From contig CAUJEQ010000271.1 of the NCBI GenBank assembly GCA_963169135.1, positions 1 through 11,504 of the forward strand: a stretch of DNA of 11,504 nucleotides. Direction: 5' to 3'. The notes below the pieces were generated by a model. That model was not told the origin of the DNA. It was given only the letters and a program-made list of their open reading frames with translations, and made no database searches. Both the position numbers and the translations under genes were made by a program. Position 1 is the first letter of the stretch. Every line of letters starts with the position of its first letter. Below are positions 1-5,593 of the stretch, piece after piece. Source of the DNA: Chloroflexota bacterium. GTDB taxonomy: Bacteria > Chloroflexota > Dehalococcoidia > Tepidiformales > Tepidiformaceae.

Positions 1-6
1 CGGGAA

Positions 7-30
7 ATCGGGACCCCGATCGGGACCCCG
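7..30. repeat. Tandem 12-bp repeat, two copies
   Basis: The unit atcgggaccccg occurs twice in direct succession (7-18 and 19-30). It lies on the chromosomal side of the tRNA fragment, so it is probably a host intergenic repeat and not part of the mobile element. No function is evident. Confidence 0.6.
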
Positions 31-66
31 ACTGAACCACGGCTCGACGGTCGAGAGGCAGAAATG

Positions 67-96
67 AAAAAGGCCCTGGAAAACCAGGGCCTTTTC
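67..96 (-). terminator. Rho-independent terminator after the tRNA fragment
   Basis: An 8-bp GC stem (ggccctgg 72-79 with ccagggcc 84-91) closes a 4-nt loop. It is flanked by an A run (67-71), which reads as a T run on the minus strand, and by tttt (92-95), so the stem can extend through A-T pairs. It lies directly downstream of the minus-strand tRNA 3' end and is the natural terminator of that gene. The T run on each side means it could stop transcription in both directions. Confidence 0.85.
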
Positions 97-97
97 G

Positions 98-141
98 GGA
101 GCGGGACACGGGATTCGAACCCGCGACTTTCAGCTTGGGAA
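98..141 (-). tRNA. 3' half of tRNA-Gly (anticodon CCC); attachment site
   Basis: On the minus strand this holds a complete tRNA 3' half. It consists of the anticodon loop TTCCCAA (141-135, anticodon CCC at 139-137), the 3' anticodon stem GCTGA, a 5-nt variable loop, a T arm with stem GCGGG/CCCGT and loop TTCGAAT, the acceptor strand GTCCCGC (107-101), a T discriminator and CC. The matching 5' anticodon stem should begin at 142 but the sequence there (cccct) does not pair, so the tRNA stops exactly at the loop edge. Tyrosine-recombinase elements typically cross over in an anticodon loop and copy the tRNA 3' end, so I read this as one att site of an integrated element. The intact tRNA-Gly should lie at the far end. 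Confidence 0.8.
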
Positions 142-222
142 CCCCTGTGACGGCCGCAACCCCTTGAAAGTACGAGCGAGCGAGCGCCATTTCTGGGGCC
201 GAATGACGCCTCCGGCGGGCGA

Positions 223-246
223 AACGTCCCCAGGAACGTCCCCAGG
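223..246. repeat. Tandem 12-bp repeat near the att site
   Basis: The unit aacgtccccagg is repeated twice in direct succession (223-234, 235-246), about 80 bp inside the element from the tRNA fragment. Direct repeats beside an att core could be integrase arm-binding or excisionase sites. That is inference from position only. The rest of 142-265 shows nothing else recognisable. Confidence 0.55.
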
Positions 247-265
247 GTTGCGCCGAGCTGCACAC

Positions 266-703
266 CTACTCGGAGCGGAGGACCAGCTCCATCCGCCCCG
301 ACCGGGCGTCGAACATCGAGCGGACGATACACCACGGTTTCGGGCTGCCCTGGAGGTGGAAACGGTGGTCGTCTTGGTGCTGATACCAGTCGATGTCGGA
401 GAGATAGCCGGGCGTGACGGGCGCACCGGGTAGCGGGTGCCCCGGCCCGTGGAGCATATGGAACTTGACCTCGGTCGAGGTCATCTCCTCCACCCGCTCC
501 AAGATCCAGGACGGGTTGACCCCCAGGTTCGGCTTCTCGCCAACTCGGCTCGTGCACGCCGGGGTACGCACCTGACCAACTTCCTTGATGAGCAGCCGCC
601 TGACCCATGCCGCCACGGAGAGTCCTTCGGCTGCGGAGAGAGCGGCGACGTCCTCCGCAACAGCGATCGGTACGCGAGTTTGGATTAGGGCTTCGTTCGC
701 CAT
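266..703 (-). CDS. Ribbon-helix-helix N-terminus with unknown C-terminal region
   Basis: The product has 145 residues. Residues 4-42 resemble a CopG/Arc-type ribbon-helix-helix: a short strand (IQTRV), helix A (about 14-27), a GLS turn and helix B (about 30-42, ending KEV). Residues 45-145 match no family I recognise; they contain His- and Trp-rich stretches (WYQHQDDHRFH). RHH proteins are small DNA-binding regulators, often antitoxins or autorepressors, so DNA binding is likely and the C-terminal role is unknown. The ATG at 703 is the only plausible start, because an in-frame TAA lies four codons upstream. No Shine-Dalgarno sequence precedes it. It is the gene nearest the att site and follows the lipoprotein gene by 9 bp. 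Confidence 0.7.
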   Translation of the reverse strand: MANEALIQTRVPIAVAEDVAALSAAEGLSVAAWVRRLLIKEVGQVRTPACTSRVGEKPNLGVNPSWILERVEEMTSTEVKFHMLHGPGHPLPGAPVTPGYLSDIDWYQHQDDHRFHLQGSPKPWCIVRSMFDARSGRMELVLRSE

Positions 704-738
704 GATGCAATATTATGCATTTCTCATCACCACTTCAA
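704..738 (-). promoter_or_regulatory. Promoter with embedded inverted repeat, possibly for a leaderless mRNA
   Basis: Minus-strand hexamers TTGAAG (738-733) and TAATAT (715-710) are separated by exactly 17 bp, and the predicted start of transcription falls on or next to the A of the ATG at 703. An inverted repeat atgca/tgcat (705-709, 716-720) straddles the -10 box. The AT-rich block stands out from its GC-rich surroundings. I infer an autoregulated promoter making a leaderless transcript. It overlaps the 3' end of the upstream lipoprotein gene. Confidence 0.45.
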
Positions 739-1135
739 GAGCTAGGGCCAGGGCCTGTCCGCCCAGCCTATGGCCGAACTGCTGGGGCTGCGGGTCGCAG
801 GCATCGCCAGCGTGGTCGCCGTCCTGATCGACCTGCTCGGGGTTCACCAGGTCGGGGCAGTTGTCGATCTCGTCGGCAACCGCGTCCCCGTCCCGGTCGG
901 GACGAGGTTGGGCGGCGTCGTCGGCAGGTGGTGAACCGTCTTCCCAACCAGCATCTGGGCGGCCAGAGTCGAAACGAGGACCTGCATCGCTCGGTGACGG
1001 GTCAAGGTCGGTGTTCGGACGTGCATCCAAGTCGCCCATCCCGCCATCACCCGTAGTTCCGGCCTTGCCGCCCGCGTTGTCGCCGCAGGCGAGGAGGACC
1101 AGCCCGACGATGAGGAAGAAGCCCCCGTTCCGCAT
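713..1135 (-). CDS. Lipoprotein with thrombospondin type 3 repeat
   Basis: The product has 140 residues. The signal peptide is short and hydrophobic and ends in a lipobox (LLAC, Cys17), so it is a predicted lipoprotein of the cell envelope. Residues 18-80 are a low-complexity Gly/Asp/Pro/Ser linker. Residues about 81-114 match the calcium-binding thrombospondin type 3 pattern: DRDGD, then DNCP, then DQDGD, then GDACDP. Such linker-plus-TSP3 lipoproteins are common in myxobacteria. The last 25 residues are unremarkable. The start is fixed by an in-frame stop just upstream; no good Shine-Dalgarno sequence is seen. The stop codon lies inside the promoter of the following ribbon-helix-helix gene. 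The ligand or partner is unknown. Confidence 0.75.
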   Translation of the reverse strand: MRNGGFFLIVGLVLLACGDNAGGKAGTTGDGGMGDLDARPNTDLDPSPSDAGPRFDSGRPDAGWEDGSPPADDAAQPRPDRDGDAVADEIDNCPDLVNPEQVDQDGDHAGDACDPQPQQFGHRLGGQALALALEVVMRNA

Positions 1136-1142
1136 CGGGGCG

Positions 1143-1160
1143 ACCGTCTCACGAGACGGT
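1143..1160. promoter_or_regulatory. 18-bp inverted repeat upstream of the lipoprotein
   Basis: The perfect arms accgtctc and gagacggt (8 bp) are separated by the 2 bp ac, ending 7 bp before the lipoprotein start. The 2-bp spacer is too short for an RNA loop without melting arm pairs, and no T run follows, so an operator is likelier than a terminator. The rest of the 168-bp gap (1136-1303) shows only a short palindrome, ccaattgg at 1188-1195. Confidence 0.5.
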
Positions 1161-1303
1161 TAGGGGATCAAGGTGCGGAGAGGTTCGCCAATTGGGCGAC
1201 GCGGAAGCAGGCGGGACGGCTCGCCAACTTGAATCGCCTTGGTGGCGGTCAACTAAGACGAGCACTGACGGCAAGGGCGGCATCAGCAGCGCCAGAGCGC
1301 AAT

Positions 1304-1573
1304 TCACCCGATGGTCAGCGTGTGCGTCCAATCCGGGAACCAGCCGCTCGCGAGATAGCGAACGAGATCTGGCGTTCCGAAGAACTTGATCCGCCCGCCT
1401 TCGACGAAGGCGAGTGCCGCCTTGTCCACGTTCAAGCCTTCTGCCCGAGCGCGCCCGGTGAGGTCGTTGAGCAGAGCCTGGCGACTGTGCGGTGTCCTCG
1501 CAACCGTATCCGCTTCGAACACGGCGAAGTCGATCCCCTGGTCGCGCAGGTGCGCCATGTTGATGGTCCGCAT
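1304..1573 (-). CDS. Unknown 89-residue protein, last gene of the Ubl operon
   Basis: No family was recognised. The protein is soluble, with no signal or membrane segment and no cysteine. Its second half reads like a small folded domain (RIKFFGTPDLVRYLASGWFPDW). Two ATG codons lie close together at 1579 and 1573. AAAGGA is only 2 nt from the first but 8 nt from the second, so I chose 1573. It follows the DUF2188 gene by 47 bp on the same strand, and no terminator is visible between them, so it is probably the fourth gene of the ubiquitin-like operon. It could be an accessory or a substrate of that pathway; nothing in the sequence decides this. Confidence 0.6.
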   Translation of the reverse strand: MRTINMAHLRDQGIDFAVFEADTVARTPHSRQALLNDLTGRARAEGLNVDKAALAFVEGGRIKFFGTPDLVRYLASGWFPDWTHTLTIG

Positions 1574-1620
1574 CGTCATCGTCCTTTCGAAGTGTGCGCG
1601 TTCAGCAATCAGGTTGGCAC

Positions 1621-1863
1621 TCAGTGCTTCTGATCCTTCGGCGGCGACGGATCGTGGCCCGGTCGAACCGTGTCGGAGTCGCGGATGCGGCCCTGCCGGT
1701 CGTGAATCACGACTTCGCCACCGCCGGAGTTCGCCACGATCTCCTTCGCCCGGCGCTCGGCATCGACCTGGGTGGAATGCACGGAACTGGCGCGCTCGCC
1801 ACCGGGCTTGCGGACAGCCCAGCCCTCCGGATGGGGCGTAACATGTCTGCTGTTCTTCCTCAT
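1621..1863 (-). CDS. DUF2188-family protein
   Basis: The product has 80 residues and resembles the DUF2188 family: an N-terminal HVTPHPEGWAVRKPGGERA, a central stretch with alternating charge (TQVDAERRAKEIVANSGG), then EVVIHDRQGRIRDSDTV and a Pro/Lys/His tail. The family is widespread and small, and its function is unknown. AGGAG lies 9 nt before the ATG. The gene starts 16 bp after the JAB-E1 stop codon, so it is very likely co-transcribed with the conjugation genes. A job as target or regulator of Ubl conjugation is speculative. Confidence 0.8.
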   Translation of the reverse strand: MRKNSRHVTPHPEGWAVRKPGGERASSVHSTQVDAERRAKEIVANSGGGEVVIHDRQGRIRDSDTVRPGHDPSPPKDQKH

Positions 1864-1879
1864 CTCGACGTACTCCTCG

Positions 1880-3265
1880 TCATAGGTGTGACCTCAAAGC
1901 TCCGAGCTGGACGGAAGCGCCTCCGAGGCGCCGACTGAAAATCTGGCGCTGGCTCCCGATGCCGAAGCGCTGACGGCAGACGCAAGTAGGATCTGCGGAG
2001 GCCGCAACCGTGAACATGTCAAGCGCGTGCAGGTCAGTCATCAGCCGACCCGGCGCCCAACCGAGCACCCCAAGGACGTGGTCGAAGAACCGCAGCACAC
2101 CCAGCGCGGCGGTGCTCGTCGTGACAGGGATGATGCTCGGCTCGTCCGCCAAGCCGTTCACGTAGCCTTCCTGCTCCAGGCCACGGCGCTCCTCCAACGG
2201 AAGCGCCTCATTGCGGATGGTCTGCGGATCGACTACGCCGCCGCAGTAGTAGCAGGCCGTGTCCGCGTGAACGAGTCGCACCTCGCAGCCAATGCCTCGG
2301 GTGCGCTGCTCCTGCACGCCGATCCGACACCCGACGTCGATGACCGAGACGAGGTGCTGAAGCGCGAGGTCGTTCAGCACCGCACGAGACGAATGGTTGT
2401 CGGTGCACCCGAAAATGACGTCGCAGCGAGCGAGCGCATTGACGGCCTGACGATGCTCAACACCGACCGGAAGCGCCTCTACCCGGCCGCCCCAGATCCG
2501 TCGGAGATGCTCGGCGAGGCTCTCCGCCTTGTTCTGTCCGACCGACTCGGAGAAGCTGCCATAGACGCGGGTGACGTTCGTCCTCTCCTGCACGTCCGGG
2601 TCGACGACAATCGTCTCACCCACCCCCGACCTGACGAGCTGCTCGGCCACAGCCGACCCTGTGCCGCCAGCTCCGACCACTCCGACTGTGAGCTGCGCGA
2701 GCAGGGCCTGTCCCCGCGCACCCCACAGAAGGACATGCCGATCGAACGCCTCGGTATCTGCGACATCTCGGACGTGCAGATCGACCCGACGAAGCCGATT
2801 GCCGATGACCGCGATCTTCTCCAGCTCGCGCCGAGCGCCCCGATACCAGACAGAGCCGGAGATGCTGCCGTTGCAGTAGACGAGACTGGCGAACGGGCGG
2901 CCCTCCAGGTTGTCGACCATCACGGGCACCATCGCCTCGTGCATCCACTCGTCGGCACCGCTGAATCGGGGTCCGCCGATACCGACCGGATGAGAGTGAA
3001 TGAACGCGAGGCCGAGACCCTGTCGATCGGCGAGGCCGATGGCCTGAGACATCCACGCGGTAGATGGCGCGAGACGCGCGGGCTCCTGCACCCGCCACGC
3101 CCCCATCTGCGGCGCGAGCACGCCGCGCGTATAGAGCTGGACGCCTTCGGACGTGTCGGCGAAGCCCATGAGGACGAACGATCCAGCCTCATTGGGCGCT
3201 CCGGCCTCGAACAGTTCTTCCAGCGAGCCGAAGATCGACTCCGTGAAACGGAACGTGCAGGTCAT
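1880..3265 (-). CDS. JAB peptidase-E1 (ThiF/MoeB-type) fusion
   Basis: The product has 461 residues and two domains. Residues 1-145 are a JAB/JAMM metalloprotease with the full zinc motif: Glu26, His90-Ser-His92-Pro, then Ser102 and Asp105. This domain should cleave Ubl conjugates or precursors. Residues about 165-430 are an E1-like adenylation domain: P-loop-like GAGGTGS (198-204), acidic strand end VDPD (221-224) followed by Asn230 and Arg233, Lys245, and CTDN (287-290) followed by Arg294. Two cysteine pairs, Cys338/Cys341 and Cys428/Cys430, could hold the structural zinc seen in MoeB-type enzymes. The thioester cysteine is not certain. GGAG lies 8 nt before the ATG, inside the end of the upstream gene, and the intergenic gap is 3 bp. 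JAB-E1 fusions are known from bacterial ubiquitin-like operons. Confidence 0.9.
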   Translation of the reverse strand: MTCTFRFTESIFGSLEELFEAGAPNEAGSFVLMGFADTSEGVQLYTRGVLAPQMGAWRVQEPARLAPSTAWMSQAIGLADRQGLGLAFIHSHPVGIGGPRFSGADEWMHEAMVPVMVDNLEGRPFASLVYCNGSISGSVWYRGARRELEKIAVIGNRLRRVDLHVRDVADTEAFDRHVLLWGARGQALLAQLTVGVVGAGGTGSAVAEQLVRSGVGETIVVDPDVQERTNVTRVYGSFSESVGQNKAESLAEHLRRIWGGRVEALPVGVEHRQAVNALARCDVIFGCTDNHSSRAVLNDLALQHLVSVIDVGCRIGVQEQRTRGIGCEVRLVHADTACYYCGGVVDPQTIRNEALPLEERRGLEQEGYVNGLADEPSIIPVTTSTAALGVLRFFDHVLGVLGWAPGRLMTDLHALDMFTVAASADPTCVCRQRFGIGSQRQIFSRRLGGASVQLGALRSHL

Positions 3266-3268
3266 GAC

Positions 3269-3910
3269 CTACACTCCCCGCGCGAAGCGGTCCTCGACGA
3301 AGGCCAAGTACGTGAACGGATTGTCGCGGCCCGGCTTCCACTGAGCCTTGTAGTGCCACGAGAACCGACGCCACTGCTGGCCATGAAGGGTCTGGATGCA
3401 GTCGGCGGCCTGCGGCACGGCACCGTTGGCGAGCCGGAGAGCCGGATCCGTCCAGAACATGTCCATCGCGCCGTCCGGATTGGCCGGGGCACGAAGGAGC
3501 AGCCGGGTCTTCTGCGAGTTGAACTTGCCGCGCGGCAGGGGGAAGTCGTGGATGACCACGCCCACGACGCCGCCCTCGAGGTTCACGTCCACCCCGTAGC
3601 CCAAACCCCGAATCTTCTCGATCGCCGAGGCCAGGTCCGGGTGGATGGCGACATCTCCGAAGTTCCGGTTGCCCGGCAGCGCCCGGAAGTGGAGCCCGGG
3701 TTTGATGGGGACCGACTGGTCCGGCCCGATCGACGAACCCGTGGTGTCGCCTTCGCCCTGGATGAGGAAGATGTCGTAATCGTCGCCGTAGCCGCCGAGG
3801 GCCTTGATGGCCCTGCCGGACATCGACTCGGCGTCGACCTCGTATTTCTGCTTGTTGAGGAAGATAGGGGCCGAACCTCGGCCTCCCCGAACCATCTCGT
3901 CAGTCTTCAT
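3269..3910 (-). CDS. Ubiquitin-like/E2 fusion (Prok-E2_E type)
   Basis: The product has 213 residues. Residues 13-80 resemble the bacterial multi-ubiquitin type of beta-grasp domain: strand PIFLNKQKYEV, helix GRAIKALGG, strand DYDIFLIQ, and SVPIKPGLHFRAL. Residues about 85-213 resemble the prokaryotic E2 family E: FPLPRG, then a strand TRLLLRAP, then MDMFWTDPALRLANG, then WRRFSWHY and WKPGRD. The only cysteine, Cys171, sits between the FWTD strand and the WKP motif, where E2 enzymes carry their thioester cysteine. I chose ATG 3910 because GGGAG lies 7 nt upstream; a GTG at 4057 would add 49 residues of less typical codon use. It is the first gene of the operon. The Ubl has no free C-terminus, which is odd for a conjugated modifier. 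Confidence 0.8.
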   Translation of the reverse strand: MKTDEMVRGGRGSAPIFLNKQKYEVDAESMSGRAIKALGGYGDDYDIFLIQGEGDTTGSSIGPDQSVPIKPGLHFRALPGNRNFGDVAIHPDLASAIEKIRGLGYGVDVNLEGGVVGVVIHDFPLPRGKFNSQKTRLLLRAPANPDGAMDMFWTDPALRLANGAVPQAADCIQTLHGQQWRRFSWHYKAQWKPGRDNPFTYLAFVEDRFARGV

Positions 3911-4060
3911 CACCAATCTCCCGGCCCGGTAGGGCGCAAGAATCTCGTTCGGCCTCGTGCGGGCCGCCGCAATCGAGTGCTTGACTTCGGGCTGCGGGTG
4001 AAAGACGATGAAGTTCCCAGGCTTACATCGAGGCCCACCCGGGCCGAGGTTAAGCACGAG

Positions 4061-4097
4061 AGCCCCGAGTCGCCCTGCGGCTCGGGGTTTTCGTTTT
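4061..4097 (+). terminator. Strong intrinsic terminator, plus-strand orientation
   Basis: Arms ccccgagtcgc (4063-4073) and gcggctcgggg (4077-4087) form an 11-bp stem (one G-T pair) with a 3-nt loop, followed by tttt, cg and tttt. By its T run it stops plus-strand transcription, yet no plus-strand gene precedes it. It lies in the 263-bp gap between two minus-strand operons, so it may block antisense reading into the toxin operon or end an unseen small RNA. Its minus-strand side (ctctcgtgctt) is a weak T run, so termination of the toxin operon here is possible but not evident. Confidence 0.75.
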
Positions 4098-4173
4098 CTA
4101 GCTCCTGCTGCTTCGCCTTACATTCGTTGCCTTCTCACCTCCGTTCGCCCACACACTCTCGCTCATCCGCTCG

Positions 4174-4698
4174 TTACTTCGGCGGCTTCACCGGTAGTCG
4201 GTAGAGTGGCAGCACCAGCGGCGGCAGCCCCATCCTGGACACCAGCGAGTGGGCCAGTTCACGGAAGAACGGCCAAGCATTGAATACCCCGTTTCGGCTG
4301 GCGAAGAGCCGGGCAGCCTCCTCGGTGCACTCTAGTTCCTCCGGAACTCTGTAGAGGAGGCTGTACTCGGCGAAGACCGCGACGACCTCGTCCTCGCTGT
4401 CTCCATTTGGCCCAAGAACCAGCCTGAAGCGGGTGCCGCAGTACAGCACCCGCTGACCCTCTTCAACGAATGCCGCCGTATGAGCGGGCGACTCGACCCG
4501 CAGTGCCAGCTCCCCCTCCGCAGCCTCGGCCATCTTCGACGGATCGATCTTGGCGTGAGACTCGACGAGCTGAACGCCCAGCAGCTCTACTCCCTGGACG
4601 AGTGCATTGAAGCAACTGACCACCTCAGGAGGAATGCCCCCACGGTCGCTCGTTCCAGCCCCTTCGTGGCGACGCGCGTTCTTGCTCTTCGGTGTCAC
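4174..4698 (-). CDS. SecB-like chaperone of a toxin-antitoxin-chaperone module
   Basis: The product has 174 residues and resembles SecB: beta-rich middle strands (GELALRVES, AAFVEEGQRVLYCGTRFRLV, VVAVFAEYSLLYRV) and a SecB-type C-terminus with NAWPFFRE (140-147) followed by RMGLPPLVLP (155-164). E. coli SecB has 155 residues; this one has a longer charged N-terminal tail. SecB paralogues in toxin-antitoxin-chaperone (TAC) systems bind the antitoxin and keep it foldable. I chose GTG 4698: GGAGG lies 9 nt upstream, inside the antitoxin codons, and GTGA overlaps the antitoxin stop. An ATG at 4752 in the same frame lacks a good ribosome site and would overlap the antitoxin by 58 bp. It is the third gene of the operon. 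Confidence 0.75.
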   Translation of the reverse strand: MTPKSKNARRHEGAGTSDRGGIPPEVVSCFNALVQGVELLGVQLVESHAKIDPSKMAEAAEGELALRVESPAHTAAFVEEGQRVLYCGTRFRLVLGPNGDSEDEVVAVFAEYSLLYRVPEELECTEEAARLFASRNGVFNAWPFFRELAHSLVSRMGLPPLVLPLYRLPVKPPK

Positions 4699-5165
4699 CA
4701 AACCTGACCTCCCCCGCCTCCGAGCCCCTTCCATGAGGTTTGCGCGTTCCATTCACCACTGCCGACCCCCACCGGGGGGAGCCGTTGAACGGGACGCCGT
4801 TTCTCCGCAAGGGCTGGGTTCTCGGACTTGCACCACGCCAATTCACCGAAGGGGATTAGCCTTCCCTCCACACCCGCACACGGGCGCACATGGACGGACA
4901 CCCTCAGTCCCAGGGCATCCGCCGCGCGCGTGACAGTGAGAAGGGTCAGGCTCCCGCCGACCTCGTGATGGAGAAGTCGCTGGACCTGCGAAAGCGATGT
5001 TTCCATCTCGGCCGCCAACTCGCGAATCGTCAGGCCGCGCTCGCTTCTCGCCCTCTCGAACGCCTCGGCGAGCTTCCGACGGAGGTTGTTCTCAGCGGCC
5101 GAAGCTCGTGCCGCCTTATCCGCGAGCACCTCCGTGACGAGAGCTTCAAAGTCGTGTTCGTTCAT
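4695..5165 (-). CDS. higA: HigA-like XRE antitoxin with chaperone-addiction-like tail
   Basis: The product has 156 residues. Residues 35-92 form an XRE helix-turn-helix (RGLTIRELAAEMETSLSQVQ followed by a second helix and ADALGLRVSV). Residues about 97-156 are an extension that ordinary HigA proteins lack: four Trp (111, 139, 145 and the last residue 156), Pro-rich, ending in a run of five Gly. In the M. tuberculosis HigBA-SecB system such a tail makes the antitoxin dependent on its chaperone, and I infer the same here. The ATG overlaps the toxin stop as ATGA, with AGGAG 9 nt upstream. Its 3' end encodes the ribosome site of the chaperone gene. It should neutralise the toxin and repress the operon, probably through the inverted repeat at 5570-5587. 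Confidence 0.8.
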   Translation of the reverse strand: MNEHDFEALVTEVLADKAARASAAENNLRRKLAEAFERARSERGLTIRELAAEMETSLSQVQRLLHHEVGGSLTLLTVTRAADALGLRVSVHVRPCAGVEGRLIPFGELAWCKSENPALAEKRRPVQRLPPVGVGSGEWNAQTSWKGLGGGGGQVW

Positions 5166-5548
5166 TGCCGCTGTCTCCTCTTGTGCTCCTCACGGACCTC
5201 GCGAAGGCGTTGATGGAGCATCTTCTTCTCCGAGTCCAGCAGCTTCGTTCTCCGTTTTGACGTAACCAGCGCGAGCATCCACATCACGCCGTCGATCACG
5301 GTGAAGTACACCCGGACACTATGGCCGGGCGGGTAGAGACGCAGATAACCAACAGGAGAAAGATCGTCCTCCAGCCGGTCCTCGTCTGGATGTCGCTGCC
5401 CCTGCTCCTTCTTCTCCTGAAGCACTCCGAGTTCATCGACGATGATGCCCGCCAGTTCCTGGTCTCGCTTCAGCCGTGTTCGGAGCAGAGCCCGAATCTC
5501 ACTGCCAAACTGCGAGTGCTGTAGGCGGAGAAGGCGTCTACTCGCCAC
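5162..5548 (-). CDS. higB: RelE/HigB-like toxin
   Basis: The product has 128 residues and resembles RelE/HigB mRNA interferases: two N-terminal helices (about 13-48), then strands GYLRLYP, VRVYFTVIDG and MWMLALVTSK (67-98), then a basic C-terminal helix (KRRTKLLDSEKKMLHQRL) rich in Arg and Lys. These toxins cleave mRNA on the ribosome; the exact catalytic residues cannot be assigned by eye. The toxin-first order is the HigBA arrangement. The start is GTG 5548, with only GGAG 2 nt upstream. The good ribosome site AGGAAGG (5569-5563) is spaced for an out-of-frame ATG at 5556 instead, which would keep toxin translation low. A start-site misjudgement is possible. Confidence 0.75.
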   Translation of the reverse strand: MASRRLLRLQHSQFGSEIRALLRTRLKRDQELAGIIVDELGVLQEKKEQGQRHPDEDRLEDDLSPVGYLRLYPPGHSVRVYFTVIDGVMWMLALVTSKRRTKLLDSEKKMLHQRLREVREEHKRRQRQ

Positions 5549-5569
5549 GGCTCCATCAACGTCCTTCCT

Positions 5570-5587
5570 GTACCCAAACTTGGGTAC
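5570..5587. promoter_or_regulatory. Operator candidate of the toxin-antitoxin-chaperone operon
   Basis: A perfect inverted repeat: gtacccaa, 2-bp spacer ac, ttgggtac. It begins at the predicted transcription start and lies between the -10 box and the toxin gene, which is where a HigA-type autorepressor would bind. The 2-bp spacer argues against an RNA hairpin. Confidence 0.65.
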
Positions 5588-5593
5588 GCGCCA

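Noticed and set aside
1149..1331. A 60-codon minus-strand frame between the lipoprotein and the 89-residue gene.
   Set aside because: No ribosome site, overlap with the end of the Ubl operon and with the inverted repeat, and no recognisable sequence.
3911..4057. A longer start (GTG 4057) for the Ubl-E2 gene, adding 49 residues.
   Set aside because: GGGAG 7 nt before ATG 3910 and the start of the Ubl strand soon after favour the shorter form. The extra codons are less typical of the region.
2027..4204. A 725-codon open frame on the plus strand.
   Set aside because: It is antisense to the JAB-E1 and Ubl-E2 genes, crosses both and runs through the strong terminator at 4061-4097. Its translation has no recognisable domain, while the minus-strand genes carry clear motifs. 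It arises from high GC content.
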